Positions 1 to 7,918 of a DNA stretch of 33,954 bases are shown here, piece after piece. A model generated the notes under the pieces. That model was given only the letters and a program-made list of their open reading frames with translations. It made no database searches and was not told the origin of the DNA. The position numbers were made by a program, and so were the translations under genes. The stretch lies in contig QNBH01000010.1 of the NCBI GenBank assembly GCA_003645645.1, positions 1 to 33,954 on the forward strand, in the 5' to 3' direction. The DNA is from Spirochaetota bacterium. GTDB taxonomy: Bacteria > Spirochaetota > Spirochaetia > SPDA01 > B32-G16. The first letter of the stretch is position 1; the number at the start of each line of letters is the position of its first letter.

Positions 1-738
1 TCATCAACCATAGTTTTTAATTTAATCTCATCTGAAGCCAGTCTTTCTTTCGTTTCCTCCAACGCCCTCATTCCGCAAAAGGCAATTGTTTCCAGAAGCC
101 AGATAATCAGGATCAACAAAAAAACGGAAACCCATGACCTGATCATTATTCTCCGGTTCATTATTTCTATTTGCCTGACATCTTTCTCTCTTCGTCCTTC
201 GAGTTTTTTCGATCTCTCCGATTTTTGAATCGAAACTATTGATGATATCTCTCCCCTCTATATTCTTTGCAAATACAAATATTTTTCTAAAATCCCTGAT
301 ATCCATATTTGTTCCGGTGAGTCTTCGTGAAGCCTGGATTTGGGGAAGTGCTGTATTTTTGTACCATTTTTGTTCAACAGAATTACATTCGGTAAGTTTA
401 TTCATGAGCAAAGCGTCGTCGGGAAATCCGCTTTCAATGCTTCTGTGTATATCCTTGAATTTTCTCTTCTCTTCATCCAGTTTCTGCAGATATACATCCT
501 CTCCTGTAAACAGGAAATCCTTGAATGCATTTTCCATCTCAAAAAAAGCGTTTTCCAGCTCCGATACAAGCAGCTCTTCCCTGTAACGCTTTATCCCGAT
601 CTCATAGGACTTACTATCTAGTTTTTTTATATCCGTATGACTCCAGTATGTGAGAAGGAAAATACAAATGGTCGAAATGCCTAAACTTAAAAGAATTATT
701 TTAGATTCTCTTGGAACGAAAAGCTTCTGCAGGCTCAT
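1..738 (-). pseudogene. CHASE3-type membrane sensor, N-terminal part, frameshifted and cut by window edge
   Basis: The gene starts at 738 and runs off the left edge. Residues 13-31 form a first membrane helix. The following extracytoplasmic helical segment, with an E-x-A-F-x-x-M-E-x-A pattern and an FLFTGE stretch, resembles CHASE3 sensor domains of histidine kinases and chemoreceptors. The open frame ends at 28 in a low-quality tail. Skipping one base at the T6 run 204-209 (A6 on the coding strand) restores a frame reading a second membrane helix (SWVSVFLLILIIWLLE) and then a charged linker that continues to the window edge. I read this as a sensor kinase or receptor with a +1 frameshift between its sensor domain and TM2. 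The effector domain lies outside the window. Either true decay or a homopolymer sequencing error is possible. Confidence 0.6.
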
Positions 739-877
739 CTCTTTTTCCCTTCTTTTTTTAAGCTTAAAATACCACCCAATTCTTACAGGAGTATTTCCCG
801 AACATTACAGATATTTAATCTTTCTTTAAGATAACTGAAAGAAATTATTTTTATTTTTTAGTAATATAGGAGTCAGC

Positions 878-896
878 ATATCCCGTTTTAGGATAT
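878..896. promoter_or_regulatory. Small dyad upstream of the response regulator
   Basis: ATATCC at 878-883 and GGATAT at 891-896 form a perfect 6-bp inverted repeat with a 7-bp spacer. It lies in the divergent intergenic region, about 40 bp before the regulator start at 937. Its position would suit an operator, but this rests only on symmetry and location. Confidence 0.2.
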
Positions 897-936
897 CTAC
901 AAATGGTAAAAATTGAATTTTCGGCGGAATAAATTA

Positions 937-1614
937 ATGAGGATTTTGATTGTAGAAGATGATGAGCTGATTGCCTCCTTCCTCGAAAAGGGACTGAAAC
1001 AGGCAGGTTTTGCCGTTGACTCCGTTACGTGCGCAGAGGATGGTCTGGGAATGATCCTTTCGACTTTCTACGATGTCGCAATCATTGATCTTATGCTTCC
1101 CCAGATGGACGGGCTCACTTTAATCGAAAATATAAGGAGAAAAAACAATCATACTCCTGTTCTTATTCTAAGTGCAAAAAGATCGGTTGATGACAGGATA
1201 ACAGGATTACAAAAAGGTGGGGACGACTATATAACCAAGCCGTTTTCTTTTTCAGAGCTCCTGGCAAGAATGCAGGCTTTAATAAGGCGTGCCGGTATGA
1301 AACCTTTTGCAACTACCGAGCTTGAAGTTGCAGACCTTACCATGAACTTGATGACCAGGAAAGTCATCTAAGGGAGGAAGGAAATAGAATTAAATGTTCG
1401 GGAGTTTTCCCTTCTTGAATATTTGATGCGAAACAAGAGAGTGGTACTATCAAAGACAATGGTACTGGAGCATGTCTGGGACTATCACTTTGACCCTCAA
1501 ACAAATATTGTAGATGTGTTGATACACCGGTTACGAAATAAAATCGATAGGGGATTCGTTGTTAAGCTTATTCATACCATTCGGGGAGTTGGGTATGCCC
1601 TTCGGAAGTCTTAA
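937..1614 (+). pseudogene. OmpR/PhoB-family response regulator with in-frame TAA
   Basis: The receiver domain starts at ATG 937 (MRILIVEDDEL) behind a GGCGG stretch; in-frame codons upstream look non-genuine. It has the acidic pocket, the phospho-acceptor Asp in IIDLMLPQMDG, and the KPFSFSEL switch lysine. The C-terminal winged-helix DNA-binding domain (REFSLLEYLMRN, DVLIHRLRNKID, IRGVGYAL) continues in exactly the same frame to 1614. A TAA at 1369-1371 interrupts it between the receiver and the recognition domain, where relatives read a short linker. Everything else is well preserved, so this looks like a recent nonsense mutation, a sequencing error or, less likely, readthrough. The downstream kinase start at 1595 overlaps it, as in normal regulator-kinase operons. 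Confidence 0.8.
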
Positions 1615-2110
1615 AATAATTACCCGTTCTACAAATTTTAAGCTTGCCTTTTTGTTTACAGGAGTTTTTTTCTGATCTCAGTATCCCTTTTTGTTATAAT
1701 CTACTTTATTCTGGATACATTTTTAAAGAATGAGATTCAGGAAGAAATGCGATTTAGACTTCTGTGAACCTTTGGGGGTGCGCGCGGCTGTCTGCACACC
1801 AGACCGTGGGTTTAGATTTATTAAAAAAAATAATATGGAGAAAAATATCTCAGGTAACGAGATTTTCTTTGTCAGGATTGCAGACAGAGAGAATAATACC
1901 CTTTTTATTGATATGCCTGAAGAGTGGTTAAAGTAAAGAAGTTATCGTAAAGCATTCACTCACGAAGAAACTCTACGAATACTGACACAAGGAGACGAAC
2001 GGATACGACCCCGTCTCATTCTGGGACTGCAGAATCTATATGAGATTTTTTGGCGGCCGGCCTGTTACAATCACCATAACGCCCGAGGGAAATAGCTTTT
2101 AGTAGGTAGT
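1595..2110 (+). pseudogene. Sensor histidine kinase remnant
   Basis: An ATG at 1595 overlaps the end of the response regulator by 20 bp, the usual regulator-kinase coupling. It reads a short basic start, then a membrane helix that hits TGA at 1673-1675. Adding one T at the T7 run 1665-1671 restores a full helix (LISVSLFVIIYFILD) and a following amphipathic segment. Another stop follows near 1764. A later fragment in a different frame (NEIFFVRIADRENNTLFIDMPEEWL, in part, near 1840-1935) looks like the periplasmic part of such kinases. No dimerisation or ATPase domain is present before the next gene. The gene is therefore both frameshifted and truncated. The right boundary is approximate. Confidence 0.55.
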
Positions 2111-2193
2111 ACTTCTTAAGGTCAACTTGCTTACAATTATCCATTGCAGGATTAAAGCAGGAAGAAAACATTACCATTATTTTCTCATTTATC

Positions 2194-2222
2194 TTGTATC
2201 GAGACTCAAATGAGTATATTAT
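2194..2222 (+). promoter_or_regulatory. Possible sigma70-type promoter of the HD-GYP gene
   Basis: TTGTAT at 2194-2199 and TATTAT at 2217-2222 are separated by 17 bp. The -10 box lies only about 10 bases before the ATG at 2233, so the transcript would be nearly leaderless, which fits the absence of a clear ribosome-binding site. Based on consensus match only. Confidence 0.3.
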
Positions 2223-2232
2223 TTAATAGTGC

Positions 2233-3468
2233 ATGGAAGAGAATTTTAAAAACCTAACATTCGGATCAGGGGCTCGAAATGTTGAAAGTCTTTTTAACAT
2301 TATCGAATGGATTTATCGGATTCAGGAACTTGATGTATTACTCGAACATGTTCTTCTCGAAGCAAGAACCTTTCTTAATGCAGATGCAGGTACACTCTAT
2401 TTAAAGTCAAAGGGAAGATTATACTTCAGCTTTATTCAGAACGATACGCTCTTTACCTTGGATAGGGCCGAGACCCGCTATGTATATTCCAGCAGAAACC
2501 TGCCCCTGGATAAGACCTCCCTCGCCGGATATGTGGCTACAACAGGAGAAAGCCTGCTGATAGATGATGTATACGACATTCAGAGTAATGTTGATTACTC
2601 TTTCAACCCGAATTTTGATCAGAAGACCTCGTATCATACACAGTCAATGTTAATTGTTCCGTTAAAGACAGGGAGCGGTACGGTAGTGGGGGTGCTGCAA
2701 CTTATAAATGCAAAGGACCCTGCAGGCAATGTGATACCATTTTCAAGGAAAGATCAGCTATATCTGAATCAGTTTGCCAGGCATGCCGCAAATGCAATTG
2801 AGAAGTCGAGGCTCAGCAAGGAAATGGTATTACGGATGGTAGAGATATCCGAACTCAGAGACCCCTACGAAACCAGTCAACATGCAAAACGGGTAGGTGC
2901 TTATGCCGTTGAGTTGTACGAAAAGTGGGCCACTTTAAAGGGTGTTTCCCAAGCGAGAATAAGAAAAGTGAGGGAAGTTCTTAAGACCGCAGCCATGATA
3001 CACGATATAGGTAAGGTGGCTGTGAGCGATATTATTCTTAAGAAAAAATCCTCCCTTTCACCAGGGGAGATCAATCAGGTAAAGTTACATACAGTTTACG
3101 GCAGCCGTCTTTTTAGACACACCGATTCACAGTGGGATTATCTGGCCTCCGAAGTAACGCTTAATCATCATGAACGATGGGACGGCAAGGGGTACCCCGG
3201 AAAGATAGATAGAGTGAGTTTAAAAAATATTCGATTCGGTCCCGGGAAAAAAGGTAAGGAGACACACTGGAGTGCCCGTATAGTGGCTATTGCCGATGTC
3301 TTTGATTCGCTTCTCTCGAAAAGAGCCTATAAAGAGCCCTGGCCTAAAGAGAGAGTAATCAATTACTTGAAAGAAAATGCCGGGAAACATTTCGATCCTG
3401 AGCTTGTAAGAGTATTTTTATCCATACCGAATGTTTTAGAATCGATACAGCGGAAGTACTCCTACTAG
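2233..3468 (+). CDS. GAF-HD-GYP cyclic-di-GMP phosphodiesterase
   Basis: This is a 411-residue cytoplasmic protein with no membrane segment. Residues about 25-195 form a GAF sensor domain (NADAGTLYL, SLAGYVATTGE, MLIVPLK). Residues about 200-400 form an HD-GYP domain. The metal and catalytic signatures are all present: HDIGK with the HD pair at 257-258, HHE at 312-314, and GYP at 320-322, followed by the ADVFDSL and HFDPELV motifs. Such proteins degrade cyclic di-GMP in response to a GAF ligand or redox signal. The N-terminal style (IQELDVLLEHVLLEARTFLNADAG, in part) is very common in spirochaetes. It stands alone between a decayed two-component region and convergent genes. It is the only intact cyclic-di-GMP gene in the window. 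Confidence 0.9.
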   Translation: MEENFKNLTFGSGARNVESLFNIIEWIYRIQELDVLLEHVLLEARTFLNADAGTLYLKSKGRLYFSFIQNDTLFTLDRAETRYVYSSRNLPLDKTSLAGYVATTGESLLIDDVYDIQSNVDYSFNPNFDQKTSYHTQSMLIVPLKTGSGTVVGVLQLINAKDPAGNVIPFSRKDQLYLNQFARHAANAIEKSRLSKEMVLRMVEISELRDPYETSQHAKRVGAYAVELYEKWATLKGVSQARIRKVREVLKTAAMIHDIGKVAVSDIILKKKSSLSPGEINQVKLHTVYGSRLFRHTDSQWDYLASEVTLNHHERWDGKGYPGKIDRVSLKNIRFGPGKKGKETHWSARIVAIADVFDSLLSKRAYKEPWPKERVINYLKENAGKHFDPELVRVFLSIPNVLESIQRKYSY

Positions 3469-3478
3469 GTAACTTCCC

Positions 3479-3937
3479 CTATTTTATCCTGTAGACAATT
3501 TCTATCTCTACCGGTGCGTTAAGAGGAAGTCCTGCGGCTCCTACTGCAAACCTGGCATGTTCGCCTGCTTCACCGAATATTTCTTTAAGGAATAAAGAAG
3601 CCCCATCTATGACTTTGGCAAAATCGTAAAAGCCTTCTGCTGCATTTACGAACCCGTGAACCTGAAGCACTCTATCGATTTTATCGAGATCCCCCAGTAT
3701 ACTCTTCGCTGCAGCCAGGGAGTTTATTGCACAGATCCTTGCAGATGTGCGGGCTTGCTCCAGAGTTACCTGGGTTCCTACCTTTCCTTCGTACTGGAGT
3801 TTACCCTCCGTTACAGGTACCTGTCCGGATGTATAAAGAATATCACCGGAAGTCACGGCAGGGACATAGGCAGCTACAGGCTTGGGTGCCTGTGGAATAG
3901 AGATACCGAGTTCTTTAAGTTTTTCAGTTACACTCAT
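3479..3937 (-). CDS. Rid family (YjgF/YER057c/UK114) protein
   Basis: A 152-residue protein of the YjgF/YER057c/UK114 superfamily. Canonical members hydrolyse reactive enamine/imine intermediates released by PLP enzymes. Visible signatures are the GDILYTSGQVP strand near the N-terminus, the EQARTSARICAINSLAAAKSILGDL helix region, and the C-terminal HARFAVGAAGLPLNAPVEIEIV stretch, where the conserved Arg and subunit-interface residues of the family lie. At about 150 residues it matches the longer subgroup rather than the 128-residue RidA proper, so I do not assign the ridA symbol. The start is set by AAGGAGG just upstream (complement of 3943-3950). It lies downstream of the Mth938-like gene on the same strand. 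It ends 10 bp from the convergent HD-GYP gene. Confidence 0.88.
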   Translation of the reverse strand: MSVTEKLKELGISIPQAPKPVAAYVPAVTSGDILYTSGQVPVTEGKLQYEGKVGTQVTLEQARTSARICAINSLAAAKSILGDLDKIDRVLQVHGFVNAAEGFYDFAKVIDGASLFLKEIFGEAGEHARFAVGAAGLPLNAPVEIEIVYRIK

Positions 3938-3956
3938 CTTTAACCTCCTTGTAAGT

Positions 3957-4064
3957 GTCAGGTCTCCCGCTACGAGCCTTTATTTTGGTTAAAAGCGCGA
4001 TCTTCATGGAACCATAAAAGCATAAGTAAGTATAATCATAAATTGTCAAATTTCAAGACCTGAC
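3957..4064. repeat. Separated 9-bp inverted repeat (GTCAGGTCT / AGACCTGAC)
   Basis: GTCAGGTCT at 3957-3965 and its exact complement at 4056-4064 bracket a non-coding gap between the Rid gene and the Mth938-like gene. The right arm sits in an AAGACCTGACCCC context. From memory this resembles short palindromic ends seen beside REP-associated (Y1) transposases. No transposase lies between the arms, so it may be a relic or a MITE-like insertion. Confidence 0.35.
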
Positions 4065-4070
4065 CCCATT

Positions 4071-4415
4071 TTAGCAGGTTAGATGCAGGGCAGCGACAAC
4101 TTTCTCCTTTTTCTCCAGTTGATTGTATATTTCTACTACATTACCCGTTTTATCCACAAATAGTTTTATGCTCCTGTCCCTTATTGCTTTTTTAAGGTTT
4201 TCCGGTACTCGCATAACACCATAGCTACCGGTTCCGATTACAAGGACATCCGGTTTGAATTGTAGTATATCTTCAAGATCTTCCGGAGAAAGATTATGCC
4301 CTTCCTTCCGCCACCATGAATCATCTACCCTATCCGGGTAGATGATTACGTCTGATGTATAGGTTTTCTCTCTTACGGTGATTCTGCCGAAAGAATAGGA
4401 ATCAATCATAATCAT
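4071..4415 (-). CDS. Mth938-like (DUF498) domain protein
   Basis: A 114-residue protein covering the whole Mth938-like fold. The pattern is an N-terminal IDSYSFGRITV strand, a central DVLVIGTGSYGVMRVPENL segment with the Gly-rich turn, and the family's usual AALHLTC end. Bacterial and archaeal members are single-domain proteins without an agreed biochemical role; eukaryotic relatives include NDUFAF3-type complex I assembly factors. Two ATG codons lie at the start (4413-4415 and 4407-4409) and either could be used. The gene runs in the same direction as the Rid gene but is separated from it by 133 bp containing an inverted repeat, so co-transcription is uncertain. Function here is not predictable. 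Confidence 0.75.
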   Translation of the reverse strand: MIMIDSYSFGRITVREKTYTSDVIIYPDRVDDSWWRKEGHNLSPEDLEDILQFKPDVLVIGTGSYGVMRVPENLKKAIRDRSIKLFVDKTGNVVEIYNQLEKKEKVVAALHLTC

Positions 4416-4575
4416 ATTATACTCGATTTTTCTGGTGATTTCTATCCTTTTAGAAGGTGGCAGTGTGGCAGATATTACTGAAGTGTAGATTTTATTATCG
4501 GCACTCTGTCCTGTTGTAATTTATCAATAATTTCTATAAACTTACGCTGAGACAGGAAAAAAGGAGATAGCTGTT

Positions 4576-5334
4576 GTGGACATCAATTCTATTAAACTGA
4601 CCGTACTCTATGACAATACAAGGGCTTCGAGCAATCTGCTTCCTGGATGGGGTTTTTCTATTCTTGTGGAAGCTTCCGGACGGAAGATTCTTGTTGATAC
4701 GGGTGCAGATATAATGATACTTGAACATAATATGGAAAAACTTAAGATAAAACCAAAAGAAATAGATATGCTTTTTCTTACCCACAGGCACTGTGATCAT
4801 ATCGGAGCATTATCTGCTATTCTCTCTAATAAGAAAAAGGGCCTAAGGGTCTGTATACCGGATTCGTTCTGCCACGATATTAAAGAGAGGATAGAGGTCT
4901 CAAAGGCGGAGATAGTAATTGTGAGAAGAGAAGAAGAGCTGCTCAAAAATGTCTACACTACCGGAGAACTTGCAGGTGAGTACTTAGGGATAAAAATTGC
5001 CGAGCAGAGTATGCTTTTGAATACTAATGAAGGAATTGTCGTAATAGCCGGTTGCGCCCACTCAAAGATAGAAAATATAGTAAAAAAAGCAAAAGAACTT
5101 TTTGGAAATAGAATCCTACTTGCAGTTGGCGGATTCCACCTTTCCAATAAAAAGAAGCGGGAGGTAGAAGAGACGATTACCTTTCTCGATCCGCTGGTCG
5201 ATAAAATAGCACCTACTCATTGTACGGGGAAAAAGGCGATGGAGCTTTTTAGCTCCTGCTTTAAGGATAGATTTATCTCCTGCGGTGTGGGAAAGGTTAT
5301 AAGTCCGGCGGAAATTGGGCTTCTAACAGGATAA
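4576..5334 (+). CDS. MBL-fold metallohydrolase, dihydropterin-synthase-like subgroup
   Basis: A 252-residue metallo-beta-lactamase-fold protein. The N-terminus (LTVLYDNTRASSNLLPGWGFSILVE, in part) and ILVDTGAD match the subgroup named after the archaeal 7,8-dihydropterin-6-methyl-aminobenzene-phosphate synthase. The metal site is clear: the THRHCDHIGAL motif near residues 70-80, the AGCAHSKIENI motif (second metal ligand region) near 155-165, and GGFHL and PTHCTG further on. The start is a GTG at 4576, chosen because GGAG at 4563-4566 is 9 bases upstream. The substrate is unknown; many bacterial members lack pterin context. It converges on the acetyl-CoA cluster with 43 bp between stops. It is not part of that operon. 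Confidence 0.82.
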   Translation: MDINSIKLTVLYDNTRASSNLLPGWGFSILVEASGRKILVDTGADIMILEHNMEKLKIKPKEIDMLFLTHRHCDHIGALSAILSNKKKGLRVCIPDSFCHDIKERIEVSKAEIVIVRREEELLKNVYTTGELAGEYLGIKIAEQSMLLNTNEGIVVIAGCAHSKIENIVKKAKELFGNRILLAVGGFHLSNKKKREVEETITFLDPLVDKIAPTHCTGKKAMELFSSCFKDRFISCGVGKVISPAEIGLLTG

Positions 5335-5356
5335 GGGTATTTATGGGAGTCCCTGC

Positions 5357-5379
5357 ACCTCAAGCCGAGAGGTAGTTTT
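5357..5379 (+). terminator. Weak hairpin between convergent genes
   Basis: ACCTC (5357-5361) and GAGGT (5369-5373) can pair around a 7-base loop. They are followed by AGTTTTA on the plus strand. It lies between the stop of the MBL gene and the end of the minus-strand operon, so it could end transcription from the MBL gene. The stem is only 5 bp. Confidence 0.25.
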
Positions 5380-6151
5380 AAGGGAGAATCTCTGCAGAGC
5401 GAGCCCACTCTCTGTGGTATTTATCCAGTTCATCCAAGGTTTTCATTTTGTACAGGATGATATTATCACCCTCACCTATATAGATACCGTGGTTTATTAT
5501 CTGGTAACCGAACTGCTCTACGTGTGATCGGTCGAGAGTTTTCGTCATTTTATTCGTAATAGTCTTAACTTCGTATATGCATGATTTAAGATGTTCTATA
5601 TGTCTGTCGTAGCGTGCGCCTATGTTCCCGGTCTTCTCGGGATTGTCGAAGTCTATTACCTTAAGATCCGCAAAAACGATTTTGGGTACAAAAATTTTTG
5701 CATCCGGGTTGGTGATAAACACAGCAAACTCTTTCGGTTTCAAGGTGCTCACTACAAGAGGAGTGATGGGGCAGAGTTCCTGGTAAAGATAGTAACCCTT
5801 GTCTTCGGCAGGTGGAGAGTACTCTTCGGGTTTAAGTTCCAGAGATCGTCCGTCTCTTGTTGTAAGATACATGGAACCGAGAACATTTAAGTCGGTGTGT
5901 TCAAGGGTTCTGTAAACAGAAAGGTACAGTGTGTGTTTGGGCGCTCCGTCTTCGTGGGGTATACATTTCTCCCTTGCATATTGCCAGTCAAAATAATCAC
6001 CGAACTCTTCTTTTACCTGGATAAAAATAATCCTCTCAGATGCACCTTTAACCGAACCCAGAGCCATATAGGTGGCAAACTCCTCGGGCTCCAATTGTGA
6101 AGCTATCAACGCTTCTATAGGAAAAACCGAGAAATAATAGTATCTGTCCAT
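5378..6151 (-). CDS. Uncharacterised 257-residue protein, last gene of the acs operon, internally duplicated
   Basis: I do not recognise this family. It has no signal peptide, membrane helix, metal-binding cysteine cluster or nucleotide motif. Residues 5-47 and 120-164 are clearly related to each other. Both read Y-Y, then P-I near the seventh position, then S-x-L-(E/K)-P-(E/K)-E-F-A, then two hydrophobic strands ending in (I/V)-F-x-(Q/D)-(V/L)-K. Each copy is followed by a charged region, so the protein looks like two diverged copies of one alpha/beta unit. The start has AAGGAG about 10 bases upstream. It begins 15 bp after acsE and shares its strand, so it is very probably co-transcribed with acsE. 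A role in the methyl branch, in assembly or in regulation is possible but only inferred from position. Confidence 0.85.
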   Translation of the reverse strand: MDRYYYFSVFPIEALIASQLEPEEFATYMALGSVKGASERIIFIQVKEEFGDYFDWQYAREKCIPHEDGAPKHTLYLSVYRTLEHTDLNVLGSMYLTTRDGRSLELKPEEYSPPAEDKGYYLYQELCPITPLVVSTLKPKEFAVFITNPDAKIFVPKIVFADLKVIDFDNPEKTGNIGARYDRHIEHLKSCIYEVKTITNKMTKTLDRSHVEQFGYQIINHGIYIGEGDNIILYKMKTLDELDKYHREWARSAEILP

Positions 6152-6166
6152 AAGCTTATATACTCC

Positions 6167-6949
6167 TTACTTTCTGAATGCCTCCAGATATGCGTCTGCA
6201 TATATTTCTTTGTTCATGACAAGTTCTGCCGTCAAAATAGCATTTACAAGTTCTTCATCAAGCACATCACATATTACAGCATCCATCCCGTTTGCTATCA
6301 TCATAACGGCAAAAGTTCTGTTTATGAGTCTTTTATGCTTTGCACCGTTGGAGATGTTGCTTAACCCGCAGACAACATGACAGGGAGGATCGGAGAAGAG
6401 CTGGAATTGGTTTGCGGCACTTAAAATCTCTTTGGCTTGATCCTGCATGTATTTAAGAGGCATTACTATGGGATCGAGGTAAAGCCTATCCGGTGTTATG
6501 TCGTACTCCATGGCTTTTGCAACGATCTTGCCCGCATTTTCTACTCTTTTATCTGCGCTTTTCGGACTTCCCGCTTCATCCATAACCAGCCCAATTATGG
6601 ATGCCCCGTGTTCTGCTATTATTGGAAGAATCTCGTCCAGCTTTTCCTCCACTGCGGTGGTGGAGTTAACCAGGGGTGGTTTTTTGCACACAGGGATAGC
6701 CTCTTTGAGCATGGAAGGCTTATTGTTATCTATGGAGATGGGTACATCCACCTCCTTCTGTACCTGTTCTATCATCCAGCATAGATCTTCGGCCTTGTTG
6801 GAGGCAGTACCGAGATTAACATCTATATAACTGGCCTTACCATCGGCCTGTTTTCTCGCCCATTCTCTTATTACATCCCCGTCTTTATTTACAATTGCTT
6901 CTTTGATATCTTTGAATCCTGCGTTTATTCTTTCACCGATTAATATCAT
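6167..6949 (-). CDS. acsE: Methyltetrahydrofolate:corrinoid/iron-sulfur protein methyltransferase
   Basis: A 260-residue TIM-barrel enzyme that moves the methyl group from 5-methyl-tetrahydrofolate to the cobalamin of the corrinoid iron-sulfur protein. The length matches the Moorella enzyme (262). Pterin-binding signatures are present: GERINAGF at the N-terminus, IDVNLGTASN, ISIDNNKP, PLVNSTT, LDPIVMPL with its conserved Asp, and CGLSNISNGAKHKRLIN, whose Asn takes part in methyl-donor activation. The start is supported by AAGGAG 7 bases upstream. The gene follows acsD by 12 bp and precedes the uncharacterised 257-residue gene by 15 bp, so all three form one transcript. It is intact, with no missing key residue seen. 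Confidence 0.96.
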   Translation of the reverse strand: MILIGERINAGFKDIKEAIVNKDGDVIREWARKQADGKASYIDVNLGTASNKAEDLCWMIEQVQKEVDVPISIDNNKPSMLKEAIPVCKKPPLVNSTTAVEEKLDEILPIIAEHGASIIGLVMDEAGSPKSADKRVENAGKIVAKAMEYDITPDRLYLDPIVMPLKYMQDQAKEILSAANQFQLFSDPPCHVVCGLSNISNGAKHKRLINRTFAVMMIANGMDAVICDVLDEELVNAILTAELVMNKEIYADAYLEAFRK

Positions 6950-6961
6950 TTAAGCTCTCCT

Positions 6962-7918
6962 TTATTCTGTTTTTTCTATTATTTTTCTCACAATACTTAT
7001 GGCTTCAGGATGTGCCATCACCAGAATATCCGCACCTGCATGCATATATACGCCTGCACAGGTTGCTTCCCACAACGGACCGCGCTTCGAGAGTTTACCC
7101 CAGCCGGGTAGAATGTCCTCGTCAGCAACGGCTTCTTTAACTCTCCATACTTCACCGCCTACATCACATATCTGGGGCATAGCCATGAGGTTATCCCCTT
7201 TAAGCCCCGCTATTCTAGCCCTTTCCAGGATGGTATAGACGTAGTCGAATCCGTAGCCCAGTGCAGCGGTTGTCTGAAACATTACAACATCTTTAAGATC
7301 GAAACCTGCATCCTGTAATAGAATGTTGACCTGTTTTCCTATATTGATATCCACAGGCGCCTCGGAGATAATCTTATGTTTATCTGCTTTACAGAGAGCT
7401 ACTATTGTCATGTAGTTTGTCTCTTTAGCCGAACCGATAAGACAGTTTTCTCCCTTTGCAGCCTGCGAACATTCTGGCAAAATATGATTGTCTTTCTCAT
7501 CATCACCACATCCCCAGATAATAAGCGGTACATCAACAGCCTTTAACACATCCTGAACGACTTTTGAGCATTCTTCCGGAGATTTGTCCTTTACAGCCGG
7601 ATCGGCACCGATGAGTCTAAGGCTTATCAGATCAACTCCGAACTCCTCAACGGCCTTTTGCGCCCACTCTACAGGGGAGTTTATCTCTTTACCTATGGCA
7701 TCTTTAAGAACATCGGGCCAATTGGGGAGTGTATCCGCCACATAGCCGGCAATTACGGTTTTATGGGGAGATTCCCCTTCGAATGAGAGAAAGGGAAGAG
7801 TAGACTGCCCGCCTACCGTTATTGTCTTTGACCTCGTTCCACCTTGCTCACTGGTAGCACCTATTGTAACTTCGTTTATTCGGGATACCCATTTCTCTTT
7901 TACATCAGGAATTTGCAT
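6962..7918 (-). CDS. acsD: Corrinoid/iron-sulfur protein, small subunit
   Basis: A 318-residue TIM-barrel subunit that pairs with AcsC to form the corrinoid iron-sulfur protein, the methyl carrier between AcsE and acetyl-CoA synthase. Family features include the start VTIGATSEQGGTRSKTITVGG (in part), PFLSFEG, SPVEWAQKAVEEFGVDLISLRL, IIWGCGDDEKD, and the C-terminal GPLWEATCAGVYMHAGADILVMAHP stretch, which faces the corrinoid. The length is normal for the family. AGGAGG lies 5 bases before the start, inside the end of the upstream ATPase gene; the two coding regions overlap by 14 bp, indicating translational coupling. It is followed closely by acsE. Confidence 0.96.
   Translation of the reverse strand: MQIPDVKEKWVSRINEVTIGATSEQGGTRSKTITVGGQSTLPFLSFEGESPHKTVIAGYVADTLPNWPDVLKDAIGKEINSPVEWAQKAVEEFGVDLISLRLIGADPAVKDKSPEECSKVVQDVLKAVDVPLIIWGCGDDEKDNHILPECSQAAKGENCLIGSAKETNYMTIVALCKADKHKIISEAPVDINIGKQVNILLQDAGFDLKDVVMFQTTAALGYGFDYVYTILERARIAGLKGDNLMAMPQICDVGGEVWRVKEAVADEDILPGWGKLSKRGPLWEATCAGVYMHAGADILVMAHPEAISIVRKIIEKTE

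Noticed and set aside
204-212. Programmed -1 frameshifting at an A-AAA-AAC type slippery tract
   Set aside because: The restored frame needs a +1 shift, and the tract phase does not match the X-XXY-YYZ rule; decay, length variation or sequencing error is simpler.
1369-1371. Recoded stop (selenocysteine or pyrrolysine)
   Set aside because: The codon is TAA, not TGA or TAG, and the position is a non-catalytic linker.
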